From Streptococcus pluranimalium (GTDB lineage: Bacteria; Bacillota; Bacilli; Lactobacillales; Streptococcaceae): 64,000 nt of DNA. The stretch's first letter is position 1. Every line of letters starts with the position of its first letter. The translations under genes were made by a program, and so were the position numbers. This document shows positions 1-8,659 of the stretch, in pieces. The stretch is from positions 564,001-628,000 of the forward strand of contig NZ_CP025536.1 of NCBI RefSeq assembly GCF_002953735.1, given 5' to 3'. The notes below the pieces were generated by a model. That model saw only the letters and a program-made list of their open reading frames with translations, was not told the DNA's origin and searched no databases.

Positions 1-875
1 GTTTCAATAGTGCTCTGGTTGTTCTCAAGTTTTCAGCTTTGGTTCTCTTTATTGTTCTTGGTCTTTTCTTCTTAAAACCTGATAACTGGACGCCATTCTC
101 GCCTTTTGGCTGGGGAAATCCTATTGGTGGTCGTTCAGGGATTCTTGCAGGTGCCTCCATTATGTTCTTTGCCTTTCTTGGTTTTGAATCCATTTCCATG
201 GCAGTTGATGAAGTCCATGACCCTCAAAAGAAGGTACCTAAGGGGATTACCTTGTCATTAATGATTGTGACAGCTATTTATATGCTAGTTACCTTAATTT
301 TAACAGGTATGGTGCATTATACCAAGCTCAATATTTCAGATGCGGTCTCTTATGCACTACGCTCTGTAGGATTGACTTGGGCTGGTAATTATGTTTCGGT
401 TGTAGCTATTTTGACCTTGATTACGGTTTGTATTTCCATGACATTCGCCCTATCAAGAACGATTTATAGTATCAGTCGTGACGGTTTGCTTCCTAAAACT
501 CTCAGTCAGGTGACTAAAAAATCTCGCATCCCTAGAAATGCAACACTAGTAACTGGTGTAGGAGCGATGATATTTGCTGGTATGGTGCCATTAGCTAGTT
601 TAGCTGAGTTTGTCAATATCACAACCCTTGCTTATCTCATGCTTTTAGCCATTGCTATCATCGTTTTACGAAAACAAGCAGGTTTACCAAAAGAGGGCGA
701 ATTTAAAATGCCATTTGTGCCTGTTTTACCGATCATTGCTATTGTCATTTGTCTAGTCTTTATGAGCCAGTATCAAGCTGTGACCTGGATTGCTTTCATA
801 GTAGCTTTAGGTTTAGGAACTTTGATTTATGTCAGTTATGGTTATCAACACTCGACGATCAATGATGGGAAATAA
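1..875 (+). CDS. APC-family amino acid permease, C-terminal part (5' end outside window)
   Basis: The reading frame is open from base 3, so the gene starts upstream of the window and only about 290 C-terminal residues are seen. The protein is a string of hydrophobic membrane segments. The stretch FAFLGFESISMAVDEVHDPQ is the typical TM6 substrate-site and loop region of amino acid-polyamine-organocation permeases, and SRDGLLP followed by a helix after SRIPRN is also family-typical. This points to the cationic amino acid transporter (CAT/YfnA-like) group in the cell membrane. The substrate cannot be decided from this fragment. The TTG at 39 is internal and is not a real start. Confidence 0.9.
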   Translation, partial: FNSALVVLKFSALVLFIVLGLFFLKPDNWTPFSPFGWGNPIGGRSGILAGASIMFFAFLGFESISMAVDEVHDPQKKVPKGITLSLMIVTAIYMLVTLILTGMVHYTKLNISDAVSYALRSVGLTWAGNYVSVVAILTLITVCISMTFALSRTIYSISRDGLLPKTLSQVTKKSRIPRNATLVTGVGAMIFAGMVPLASLAEFVNITTLAYLMLLAIAIIVLRKQAGLPKEGEFKMPFVPVLPIIAIVICLVFMSQYQAVTWIAFIVALGLGTLIYVSYGYQHSTINDGK

Positions 876-883
876 GGAGTAGC

Positions 884-1071
884 ATGATGCAAAAAAAGTA
901 ACATTGATTGCTGTTGTTTTTATGATAATAGCAACAGTTGCACATATTGTGATGTCAATCCATGCCTTTAATGATGGTGCTAGTTTTAGTAAAAATATCT
1001 TAAATGGGATTCTAGTTCTCGTTTTTCTCAGTATTACTAAAACTTTACTAGATCTCAGAAAAACAAAATAA
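884..1071 (+). pseudogene. Small membrane protein ORF interrupted at a poly-A tract (frameshifted)
   Basis: AAGGAGTAGC followed by ATGATG (884, 887) is a good ribosome site and start, but after CAA-AAA-AAG the frame meets TAA at 899. Starting at base 898 the -1 frame is open to 1071 and encodes VTLIAVVFMIIATVAHIV and a second hydrophobic stretch, ending LLDLRKTK. Joined, the product would be a protein of about 62 aa with two membrane helices. The join falls on A-AAA-AAG inside a run of seven A, a classic slippery sequence, so it may be a broken gene, a sequencing slip, or real slippage. The family is not recognised. It lies 8 bases behind the permease and probably shares its transcript. Confidence 0.5.
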
Positions 1072-1105
1072 CCAAGCAGAGTTAATGCTCTACTTGGTTT
1101 TTTAA
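1070..1105. terminator. Bidirectional Rho-independent terminator
   Basis: An imperfect hairpin ACCAAG..AGAG / CTCT..CTTGGT is followed by a T run on the plus strand and T-rich sequence on the minus strand. It sits between the convergent permease unit and the CDF transporter gene. Confidence 0.75.
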
Positions 1106-1108
1106 TGC

Positions 1109-2011
1109 CTAAAAGGCAAATTCAACAGTGACGAATTCAAAAGAATTTTGTAAATCTTCAAGGATAAGGGATTTGAGATTGACGGATTCTGAGATGAGAT
1201 CTAAGTTGGCTGGGTCTAGGATGTGGACTCGAACACTGATATGAGTTCCCTGCTTGTAAATAAAAATATCCAAGTCGTGATAGTATTTATTGAAATGTGT
1301 CTGGAAAACATCGTGGATGACAGGAACAATTTGCCTATTTCGAGTAGGTGACTGTGTAAATTCTTTGAAGGAATCTGTTAAGATTGTTAAAGGTTCTTTA
1401 TAGGAAAAAAGAACGAGAATTAAAGTGATAAAAAAGTCTGCAGTATAATGCAAAAAGCCAAGAGCACTTTCTATCGGGATAATTTTTAGTAGCAAGATAG
1501 AAATACCCACTCCCGCAGAAATTAGACCATCGATAAAATTTCCTTTGCTTTCAGCAGCAATAATAGTTGATAAGTGATTGATTTGACGATTTTTCTGACG
1601 ATTATAAAATCCTAACCCAAAGCATAGGATGACCATCGAGATAGTATAAGGTAGTACCAAATTGGTCTCAATGACATGCCCTTCTCCGTGGATAAAAAAA
1701 GCATAGGCAGCAGCGCTTGTTTCGAGTAAGGTAATAATCAGGAGCATAAGCGTTGCGATTGATTTCAAGATGCCGTATAAGGGCTCTAAAAAGTACATGC
1801 CATTAGGAAATGTCTCAGTTTTACGGTGGCTGTTACCTGAGATAAAGACAGCTGCTAAAGTAGAGATGAAGGCTATCAGTGAGAATACGCCATCTAAAAG
1901 CAAGGCATTTAAATCGGTCACAATATAGATAATGAGACCTGCAAGCCCAATAAAGAAATTTCCGATCGTAGATACGATAAGGGATTGTCTCTCAACTTGT
2001 TTTTGTGTCAT
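1109..2011 (-). CDS. Cation diffusion facilitator (CDF) family transporter, atypical
   Basis: This 300-residue membrane protein has about six hydrophobic segments (roughly residues 10-30, 35-57, 80-105, 115-135, 160-178, 185-202) and a C-terminal soluble domain of about 90 residues, as in CDF metal efflux proteins. The start is supported by GGAGG five bases upstream. CDF proteins normally carry an HxxxD or DxxxD pair in TM2 and TM5. Here TM2 reads LLLDGVFSL and TM5 reads KGNFIDGLIS, so one partner of each pair is missing and the metal site may be altered. It is monocistronic and convergent to the permease. The substrate is unknown. Confidence 0.75.
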   Translation of the reverse strand: MTQKQVERQSLIVSTIGNFFIGLAGLIIYIVTDLNALLLDGVFSLIAFISTLAAVFISGNSHRKTETFPNGMYFLEPLYGILKSIATLMLLIITLLETSAAAYAFFIHGEGHVIETNLVLPYTISMVILCFGLGFYNRQKNRQINHLSTIIAAESKGNFIDGLISAGVGISILLLKIIPIESALGFLHYTADFFITLILVLFSYKEPLTILTDSFKEFTQSPTRNRQIVPVIHDVFQTHFNKYYHDLDIFIYKQGTHISVRVHILDPANLDLISESVNLKSLILEDLQNSFEFVTVEFAF

Positions 2012-2111
2012 GCTAACCTCCGTAGTCTGAATGTCTTAAATTCAGTATATCAATTTTTAGAGGTCACTTCAAATACCTTTTTAATAGTCAGATAATTTCT
2101 ATTCTAATCTA

Positions 2112-2150
2112 TAACGTAAAAATCCAGGCGTGATAGCCTGGATTTAATGT
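2112..2150 (-). terminator. Terminator of the nrd operon
   Basis: A perfect 9-bp stem (AATCCAGGC 2121-2129 with GCCTGGATT 2136-2144) is followed on the minus strand by TTTTTA, just downstream of nrdF. Confidence 0.85.
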
Positions 2151-2169
2151 TTTCATATAGTCGTGAGAC

Positions 2170-3135
2170 CTATAGTCCCATGTTGTAATCATCATCTTGC
2201 ATGGCTTCAACACTACCAAGTAGGTAACCATTACCAACCTGACTAAAGAAGTCGTGGTTAGATGTTCCTGTTGAAATACCATTCATGACAATTGGATTAA
2301 CATCATTTGCTGTATCTGGGAAAAGTGGATCTTGCCCCAAGTTCATAAGAGCTTTGTTAGCATTATAGCGAAGGAAAGTCATGACTTCTTCGGTCCAGCC
2401 GACATTGTCATAGAGTGTTTCCGTATATTTTTCTTCATTTTCATAAAGCGTATAAAGAAGGTCATACATCCACTCACGGAATTCTTCTTGCTTATCTTCG
2501 GACAATTCGTTAAAGCCTAATTGGAATTTGTAACCAATGTAAGTACCGTGAACAGATTCATCACGGATGATCAATTTAATGATTTCAGCGACGTTAGCCA
2601 GTTTGTTATTCCCTAAATAGTATAAAGGTGTAAAGAAACCAGAGTAGAAGAGGAAGGTTTCCAAGAAAGTAGAAGCCACTTTTTTCTGAAGAGCATCACC
2701 GTTCTTGTAGATTTCATTGATGATTTCTGCTTTACGTTGGAGGTAAGGGTTGGTATTAGTCCATTCGAAAATATCTTCAATCTCTTTTTTAGTGTTAAGC
2801 GTTGAAAAGATGGAAGAGTAAGATTTGGCATGGACTGATTCCATAAACTGAATATTATTAAGGACAGCTTCTTCGTGTGGCGTACGAACATCGGCACGGA
2901 TAGCCTCAACTCCTGTCTCAGATTGAAGAGTATCAAGAAGGGTAAGGCCACCAAAAACTTTCCCAACAAGGTCTTTTTCATCAGCAGATAGTTTACGCCA
3001 ATCATCTAAATCATTAGAGAGTGGGATACGGGTGTCAAGCCAAAATTGTTCTGTCAATTTTTCCCAAGTGGATTTATCAATCACATCTTCGATTTCATTC
3101 CAGTTGATGGCTTCATAATAAGTAAATTTTGTCAT
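2170..3135 (-). CDS. nrdF: Class Ib ribonucleoside-diphosphate reductase, beta (radical) subunit NrdF
   Basis: The 321-residue ferritin-like protein houses the dimetal/tyrosyl radical that starts ribonucleotide reduction in NrdE. It is the usual NrdF length. Carboxylate and histidine ligand motifs are visible, including SVHAKSYSSIF and IIRDESVHGTYIGYK. The acidic C-terminal tail (MQDDDYNMGL) is the part that docks on the large subunit. An AAGGAG site precedes the ATG. It lies 215 bases behind nrdE with a strong hairpin between (3203-3228), so its expression may be partly separate from nrdHIE. NrdI in the same operon suggests a manganese cofactor can be loaded. Confidence 0.97.
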   Translation of the reverse strand: MTKFTYYEAINWNEIEDVIDKSTWEKLTEQFWLDTRIPLSNDLDDWRKLSADEKDLVGKVFGGLTLLDTLQSETGVEAIRADVRTPHEEAVLNNIQFMESVHAKSYSSIFSTLNTKKEIEDIFEWTNTNPYLQRKAEIINEIYKNGDALQKKVASTFLETFLFYSGFFTPLYYLGNNKLANVAEIIKLIIRDESVHGTYIGYKFQLGFNELSEDKQEEFREWMYDLLYTLYENEEKYTETLYDNVGWTEEVMTFLRYNANKALMNLGQDPLFPDTANDVNPIVMNGISTGTSNHDFFSQVGNGYLLGSVEAMQDDDYNMGL

Positions 3136-3202
3136 GGAGACTCCTTAAAAACAGATAGTAAAAATGACGTTTAATGACTCTTTATAGTTTAACATAAACA
3201 AG

Positions 3203-3228
3203 CAGCCAACTTCAAAATAAGTTGGCTG
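3203..3228 (-). other. Intra-operon hairpin between nrdE and nrdF
   Basis: A perfect 10-bp inverted repeat (CAGCCAACTT / AAGTTGGCTG, 6-base loop) lies in the 215-base nrdE-nrdF gap. On the minus strand it is followed by CTTGTTTATG, only partly U-rich, so it may be a weak attenuator or an mRNA-processing/stability hairpin. Confidence 0.55.
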
Positions 3229-3350
3229 AAAGTCAATGAACATCGGTGATATTGATTTGGCTAATGAAAGTGGCTGTAAAGCAAATTAGCAAATCAGGTA
3301 TGTCAAAGTGTGAGAAGACTAGACAAGCTTCAATACATTACGGTGTTCTA

Positions 3351-5513
3351 TTAGATGACACAAGATTCACACTGGTTAGCGCCAACTTCATCACCATCAT
3401 CGGTGTAGGTACGTACATAGTAGATTGATTTGACACCTTTGTTGAAAGCGTAGTTACGTAAGATAGATAGATCACGAGTGGTTTGTTTGGTGGCGCTACC
3501 TTTCCATTCGTAGAGCCCCGTTGGGATTTCGCTACGCATGAAGAGGGTCAATGACAAACCCTGGTCAACATGCTCAGTAGCAGCAGCGTAAACATCGATC
3601 ACTTTACGCATGTCCATATCGTAGGCTGATTTGTAGTATGGGATTGTATCTGTTGACAATCCAGCCGCTGGATAATAGATTTTACCAATTTTTTTCTCTT
3701 GACGCTCTTCAATGCGTTGTGTGATCGGATGAATGGAAGCAGAAACATCATTGATATAAGAGATAGAACCATTTGGTGCCACAGCTAGGCGATTTTGGTG
3801 GTAAAGACCATCAGCCATAACTGCCTGACGTAAAGCTTCCCAATCTTCTGCTTGAGGAATGAAATGATCTTTGAAGAGGTCTTTTACAAGGTCTGATTTC
3901 GGTACAAACTGACCTGTAACATACTTGTCAAAGTAGCTACCGTCAGCATACTTAGAATTTTCAAAACCAACGAAAGTCGTTTGACGCTCACGGGCAATTT
4001 CATTAGAAGCTACAAGTGTCCAGTAGTTGAGCAACATGAAGTAAATATCCGTAAACTCAATTGATTCCGGACTACCATATTCGATGTGCTGTTGAGCAAG
4101 GAAGGAATGAAGTCCCATAGCGCCAAGTCCGAAAGTATGAGCTTGGTCGTTACCGTTCTTAATAGATGGAACGGCTTCGATACTTGATGAATCTGTCACG
4201 AAAGTAAGGGCGCGTGTCATCGCTTTGATCGAACGTCCAAAATCAGGAGAGGTCATCATATTTACAACGTTGGTTGAACCAAGGTTACATGAAATATCTG
4301 TTCCCAGTGTAAGATAGTTTTGACCGTCGTCAATCATGCTTGGTTGTTGTACTTGTAGAATCTCTGAACACAAGTTGGACATGATGATTTTACCATCAAT
4401 TGGATTAGAACGGTTGGCAGTATCAACATTGATGATATAAGGGTATCCAGACTCTTGTTGTAACTTAGAAATCTCCGTTTCTAATTCACGAGCATTGATT
4501 TTAGTCTTTGTAATCTTAGGATTAGCTACTAACTCATCATATTTTTCAGTGATGTCGATGTAGTTGAATGGGATACCGTATTCTTTTTCAATATTGTAAG
4601 GAGAAAAGAGGTACATGTCCTCGTTCTTACGAGCCAACTCGTAGAATTTATCAGGAACAGTTACACCGAGTGACAGGGTTTTAACACGCACTTTTTCATC
4701 CGCATTTTCTTTTTTGGTTGAAAGGAAAGAGATGATGTCTGGATGGAAGACATTGAGATAAACCACTCCAGCACCTTGACGTTGCCCTAGTTGGTTAGAG
4801 TAAGAGAAGCTATCCTCAAAGAGTTTCATAACAGGAACCACACCAGATGCAGCTCCAGCAAAACCTTTGATAGGAGCTCCAGCCTCACGAAGGTTAGAAA
4901 GGGAAATACCAACACCACCACCAATACGTGAGAGTTGAAGTGCAGAGTTGATTGAACGGCCGATTGAGTTCATATCATCAGTCACTTGGATCAAGAAACA
5001 AGAGACCAACTCCCCACGACGGCTACGTCCAGCATTTAAAAATGAAGGAGTAGCAGGTTGATACCGCTGGCTAATCATTTCTTTAGCTAAATCACGAGCC
5101 AATTCTTCATTACCATCTGCAAAATAGAGGGCGTTAAACATAACGCGATCTTCCATGCTTTCTAGGTAAGCCTCTCCATCATTTGTTTTAAGAGCATACT
5201 GTTGGTGGAATTTATAAGCCGCCATAAATGACTTAAATTGGAAATTCTCGTTTTTTAAGTCTTGGGCTAAGGATTCAATAAATGCTTGGCTATACTTGTT
5301 AATGAAACCTGTTTCGATGTAATCATTTTCAATCAGATAGTTGATTTTATCTGTCATTGAACCAAAAGGCATCATGTTAGGGTTGACATTTTCTTCAAAG
5401 AAAGCTGCGAGAGCTTCTTTGTCCTTATGCAGAGGAATTTGTCCATCAACGGGACGGTTAATTTCATTATTTAAACGGAAATAAGTAACATTTCCCAAAT
5501 CTTTAAGACTCAT
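3351..5513 (-). CDS. nrdE: Class Ib ribonucleoside-diphosphate reductase, alpha (catalytic) subunit NrdE
   Basis: This protein of 720 residues, full family length, reduces ribonucleoside diphosphates to deoxyribonucleotides. The active-site segment NPIDGKIIMSNLCSEI holds the conserved Asn, Cys and Glu. The redox-active C-terminal cysteine pair that NrdH re-reduces is present (CESCVI). The N-terminus lacks the long ATP-cone of class Ia enzymes, as expected for class Ib. The start codon overlaps the end of nrdI by 11 bases, which implies translational coupling. Confidence 0.98.
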   Translation of the reverse strand: MSLKDLGNVTYFRLNNEINRPVDGQIPLHKDKEALAAFFEENVNPNMMPFGSMTDKINYLIENDYIETGFINKYSQAFIESLAQDLKNENFQFKSFMAAYKFHQQYALKTNDGEAYLESMEDRVMFNALYFADGNEELARDLAKEMISQRYQPATPSFLNAGRSRRGELVSCFLIQVTDDMNSIGRSINSALQLSRIGGGVGISLSNLREAGAPIKGFAGAASGVVPVMKLFEDSFSYSNQLGQRQGAGVVYLNVFHPDIISFLSTKKENADEKVRVKTLSLGVTVPDKFYELARKNEDMYLFSPYNIEKEYGIPFNYIDITEKYDELVANPKITKTKINARELETEISKLQQESGYPYIINVDTANRSNPIDGKIIMSNLCSEILQVQQPSMIDDGQNYLTLGTDISCNLGSTNVVNMMTSPDFGRSIKAMTRALTFVTDSSSIEAVPSIKNGNDQAHTFGLGAMGLHSFLAQQHIEYGSPESIEFTDIYFMLLNYWTLVASNEIARERQTTFVGFENSKYADGSYFDKYVTGQFVPKSDLVKDLFKDHFIPQAEDWEALRQAVMADGLYHQNRLAVAPNGSISYINDVSASIHPITQRIEERQEKKIGKIYYPAAGLSTDTIPYYKSAYDMDMRKVIDVYAAATEHVDQGLSLTLFMRSEIPTGLYEWKGSATKQTTRDLSILRNYAFNKGVKSIYYVRTYTDDGDEVGANQCESCVI

Positions 5514-5868
5514 GCGCTAAGATTCCTTTTACTATGTTAGTGTCTTCTACAGTACCGCTAAATTCCAATTCATGGAGCAGTGGTAGCTGATATTTTTGTG
5601 CTAATTCCTTGGCTTCACGACAAAAATCAGGGCCGAAGTTTCGATTGCCGATACCAATGATACCGTAACAATGTGCTAGATTGTCTTCAATAAAATCTTC
5701 AACATAGTCAAAATTGTCATTGTAAGTGGGAATAATGACAACAAACTTATGATGACAGTGAGGTGTTTGCCCACTTGGCATCAGTGTTATAATATCATCT
5801 TGGGCGATGTCAAGTTTGTTGATAAATCTGGCTGTCTGACCAGTAAGGGTATGAAAGGCAACCTTCAA
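5503..5868 (-). CDS. nrdI: Flavodoxin-like protein NrdI, activator of class Ib RNR
   Basis: The 121-residue protein matches NrdI in length and layout, with an N-terminal flavodoxin-like strand, the segment MPSGQTPHCHHKFVVIIPTY and the glycine-rich IIGIGNRNFGPDFCREA. NrdI carries FMN and supplies the oxidant that assembles the Mn-tyrosyl radical cofactor of NrdF. It sits between nrdH and nrdE and overlaps nrdE by 11 bases. In S. pyogenes one of the two class Ib loci lacks nrdI at this position (recalled knowledge), so a full nrdHIEF set here is worth noting. Confidence 0.93.
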   Translation of the reverse strand: MKVAFHTLTGQTARFINKLDIAQDDIITLMPSGQTPHCHHKFVVIIPTYNDNFDYVEDFIEDNLAHCYGIIGIGNRNFGPDFCREAKELAQKYQLPLLHELEFSGTVEDTNIVKGILAHES

Positions 5869-5883
5869 TGGCTTACCCTACTT

Positions 5884-6108
5884 TTAGACAATTTCTTTGA
5901 GTTTAGCAGGTTGAAATCCAGAAAAAACAACATCGCCAGCTTGGATAACTGGAGCTGCTGCAAATCCTAAACTTTTCACGTATTCGATGTGTTCAGGTTC
6001 TTCGTCAATGTTGATTTCTTTGAATGAAACACCTTCCTTTTCTAGGAATTTTTTAGTCATTTTACATTGCATGCAGTTGTTTTTTGAAAAAATAGTAATG
6101 TTACTCAT
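5884..6108 (-). CDS. nrdH: Glutaredoxin-like protein NrdH
   Basis: The 74-residue thioredoxin-fold protein is the electron donor to NrdE. The redox motif is CMQC (in NNCMQCKMTKKFL), and the C-terminal SGFQPAKL matches the NrdH consensus. The frame extends 9 codons further upstream, but the ATG at 6108 is preceded by AAGGAGAG at 7-8 bases and gives the normal NrdH length, so it is chosen. It is the first gene of nrdHIEF, 15 bases ahead of nrdI. Confidence 0.95.
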   Translation of the reverse strand: MSNITIFSKNNCMQCKMTKKFLEKEGVSFKEINIDEEPEHIEYVKSLGFAAAPVIQAGDVVFSGFQPAKLKEIV

Positions 6109-6138
6109 CTGATAACTCTCCTTTTTAAGTACCACAAT

Positions 6139-6167
6139 AGCATACCCAAAATTAGCTTAAAATGCAA
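6139..6167 (-). promoter_or_regulatory. Promoter of nrdHIEF
   Basis: Read on the minus strand, TTGCAT (6162-6167) and TATGCT (6139-6144) are separated by 17 bases, about 30 bases upstream of the nrdH start. Confidence 0.65.
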
Positions 6168-6185
6168 TAGATTATTACTGGTGAA

Positions 6186-6232
6186 ACACAAAATATAGTT
6201 ATATCTTTTTCTTATACCCCAATATATTGTGT
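6186..6232. promoter_or_regulatory. Pair of NrdR-box-like operators
   Basis: Two 16-base sites, ACACAAAATATAGTTA (6186-6201) and CCCCAATATATTGTGT (6217-6232), resemble the NrdR consensus ACACWATATATWGTGT. They are separated by 15 bases, so their centres are 31 bp (three helical turns) apart, the usual arrangement for NrdR. They lie just upstream of the nrdH promoter, so the operon is probably repressed by NrdR according to dATP/ATP levels. Confidence 0.7.
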
Positions 6233-6421
6233 TGGAATGAAAACTTAAGGAAAACAGATAGAACTAGTCTTTGAACAAATATTTTACGCTAAGTAGTGAT
6301 TTTTTTCTTCAATATATAGGTTGAAAATATAGATTGAAAACAAGCCAAAATTATTTTTCCATAAGTGATGTAAGAAGGTCGAAAGTATCCTGTAAATTTT
6401 TTCAATCTAGCTTATAAAATC

Positions 6422-6450
6422 TTGAAAAAAAAATAGGCTTGTGTTATAAT
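6422..6450 (+). promoter_or_regulatory. Sigma-A promoter of ptsHI
   Basis: TTGAAA (6422-6427), a 17-base spacer and a perfect TATAAT (6445-6450). This fits a strongly expressed housekeeping operon. The rest of 6136-6513 is AT-rich leader without a gene. Confidence 0.85.
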
Positions 6451-6513
6451 TGGAAATTGTAAGGGTTATCATGGATGACTCAAAAATTAAAAAGAGAAAA
6501 AAGGAGAACCATC

Positions 6514-6777
6514 ATGGCTTCTAAAGATTTTCATATTGTAGCAGAAACAGGTATTCACGCTCGTCCAGCTACTTTGCTTGTTCAAACAGCTAGCAAATTT
6601 GCTTCAGACATCACTCTTGACTACAAAGGTAAAGCAGTTAACCTTAAATCAATCATGGGTGTTATGAGTCTTGGTGTTGGTCAAGGTGCTGATGTTACAA
6701 TTTCTGCAGAAGGTGCAGACGCTGACGATGCTCTTGCAGCAATCGAAGAAACAATGACAAAAGAAGGATTGGCATAA
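6514..6777 (+). CDS. ptsH: Phosphocarrier protein HPr
   Basis: HPr of 87 residues carries phosphate from enzyme I to sugar-specific PTS enzymes II. His15 lies in ETGIHARPA, and the regulatory Ser46 in NLKSIMGVM is the HPr-kinase target used in CcpA carbon catabolite repression. The frame runs 13 codons further upstream, but the ATG at 6514 has AAAAGGAG in front and starts the classic [13 protein letters not shown], so it is used. ptsI follows after 4 bases in the same operon. Confidence 0.98.
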
Positions 6778-6781
6778 GAAA

Positions 6782-8506
6782 ATGACAGAAATGCTTAAAG
6801 GAATCGCAGCATCTGATGGTGTTGCAGTTGCTAAGGCATATCTATTGGTTCAACCGGATTTGTCATTTGAAACTGTTTCAGTTTCAGATACAGATGCAGA
6901 AGAAGCTCGTCTGGATGCAGCTCTAGCGGCGTCTCAAGACGAGCTTTCTGTTATCCGTGAAAAAGCCGTAGGTACGCTTGGTGAAGAAGCAGCATCCGTT
7001 TTTGATGCTCATTTAATGGTTCTTGCTGACCCAGAAATGATTGGTCAGATTAAAGAAACAATTCGCGCGAAACAAGTTAATGCAGAAGCTGGTTTGAAAG
7101 AAGTTACTGATATGTTCGTGATACTTTTTGAAGGTATGGAAGACAACCCATACATGCAAGAACGTGCAGCGGATATTCGTGATGTTGCAAAACGTGTCTT
7201 GGCTCACCTCCTTGGTGTGAAATTGCCAAACCCAGCAACGATTAGTGAAGAGTCAATTGTTATTGCGCATGACTTAACACCTTCAGATACAGCTCAACTT
7301 GATAAAAACTTTGTTAAAGCTTTCGTAACTAATATTGGTGGACGTACAAGTCACTCAGCTATCATGGCTCGTACTCTTGAAATCGCAGCTGTACTTGGAA
7401 CTAACAACATTACTGAAATTGTAAAAGATGGTGATGTTTTGGCTGTTAATGGAATTACTGGTGAAGTTATCGTTAACCCAAGCCAAGAAGAAATCGCAGC
7501 TTTCAAAGAAGCTGGTGAAGCTTATGCCAAACAAAAAGCTGAATGGGCACTTCTTAAAGATGCACAAACTGTTACAGCTGATGGTAAGCACTTTGAATTA
7601 GCAGCTAACATTGGTACACCAAAAGATGTCGAAGGTGTTAATGATAATGGTGCTGAAGCTGTAGGACTTTACCGTACAGAATTCTTGTACATGGATTCTC
7701 AAGACTTCCCTACAGAAGATGAGCAATATGAAGCCTATAAAGCTGTGCTTGAAGGCATGAACGGTAAACCGGTTGTGGTTCGTACAATGGATATCGGTGG
7801 AGATAAGGAACTGCCTTACTTCGATCTTCCTGATGAAATGAACCCATTCCTTGGATTCCGCGCACTTCGTATCTCAATTTCTGAGACTGGTGATCAAATG
7901 TTCCGTACACAGATTCGTGCTCTTCTTCGTGCGTCTGTACACGGTCAATTGCGCATCATGTTCCCAATGGTTGCTCTACTTAAAGAATTCCGTGCAGCAA
8001 AAGCAGTCTTCGATGAAGAAAAAGCTAACTTGCTCGCTGAAGGTGTAGCAGTAGCCGATGACATTCAAGTTGGTATCATGATTGAAATCCCAGCTGCAGC
8101 AATGCTTGCTGATCAATTTGCGAAAGAAGTTGACTTCTTCTCAATTGGTACAAATGACCTTATCCAATACACAATGGCAGCAGATCGTATGAACGAACAA
8201 GTGTCATACCTTTACCAACCATATAACCCATCAATCCTTCGTTTGATTAACAATGTTATCAAAGCAGCTCATGCTGAAGGGAAATGGGCAGGTATGTGTG
8301 GTGAGATGGCTGGTGATCAACAAGCTGTACCGCTCCTTGTTGGAATGGGTCTCGACGAGTTTTCTATGTCAGCGACATCTGTACTTCGTACACGTAGCTT
8401 GATGAAAACTCTTGATTCAGCAAAAATGGAAGAGTATGCCAATCGTGCTCTTACAGAATGTTCAACTGCTGAAGAAGTTCTTGAACTTCAAAAGGAATAT
8501 CTATAA
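6782..8506 (+). CDS. ptsI: PTS enzyme I (phosphoenolpyruvate-protein phosphotransferase)
   Basis: The 574-residue enzyme takes phosphate from PEP and hands it to HPr. The N-terminal domain carries the active His191 in [12 protein letters not shown]. The C-terminal TIM-barrel PEP-binding domain shows [19 protein letters not shown] residues (GIMIEIPAA), [10 protein letters not shown] and MCGEMAGD with the catalytic Cys. Length and domain order are normal. It is cotranscribed with ptsH and followed by a terminator. Confidence 0.98.
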   Translation: MTEMLKGIAASDGVAVAKAYLLVQPDLSFETVSVSDTDAEEARLDAALAASQDELSVIREKAVGTLGEEAASVFDAHLMVLADPEMIGQIKETIRAKQVNAEAGLKEVTDMFVILFEGMEDNPYMQERAADIRDVAKRVLAHLLGVKLPNPATISEESIVIAHDLTPSDTAQLDKNFVKAFVTNIGGRTSHSAIMARTLEIAAVLGTNNITEIVKDGDVLAVNGITGEVIVNPSQEEIAAFKEAGEAYAKQKAEWALLKDAQTVTADGKHFELAANIGTPKDVEGVNDNGAEAVGLYRTEFLYMDSQDFPTEDEQYEAYKAVLEGMNGKPVVVRTMDIGGDKELPYFDLPDEMNPFLGFRALRISISETGDQMFRTQIRALLRASVHGQLRIMFPMVALLKEFRAAKAVFDEEKANLLAEGVAVADDIQVGIMIEIPAAAMLADQFAKEVDFFSIGTNDLIQYTMAADRMNEQVSYLYQPYNPSILRLINNVIKAAHAEGKWAGMCGEMAGDQQAVPLLVGMGLDEFSMSATSVLRTRSLMKTLDSAKMEEYANRALTECSTAEEVLELQKEYL

Positions 8507-8513
8507 TTTAAGC

Positions 8514-8548
8514 AACTAAGAAGAGGGCAACCTCTTTTTAGTTTGTTT
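8514..8548 (+). terminator. Terminator of ptsHI
   Basis: A hairpin AACTAAgAAGAGG / CCTCTTttTAGTT with a GCAA-type loop is followed by a T-rich tail. Confidence 0.75.
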
Positions 8549-8598
8549 GAATCATCAAATAAAAATACGAAAATTCAGATATTTTATGTAGTAAATAA

Positions 8599-8626
8599 TT
8601 GAATTCCCTAGATAAAGTGCTAGAAT
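8599..8626 (+). promoter_or_regulatory. Promoter of gapN
   Basis: TTGAAT (8599-8604), 16-base spacer, TAGAAT (8621-8626), ahead of the GGAGG ribosome site of gapN. Confidence 0.6.
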
Positions 8627-8659
8627 AGAAAACATACTAAGTGTAAAGGAGGCAAGGAA

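Noticed and set aside
3246..3428. 60-aa plus-strand ORF between nrdF and nrdE
   Set aside because: It enters the antisense of the nrdE 3' end and has no ribosome site.
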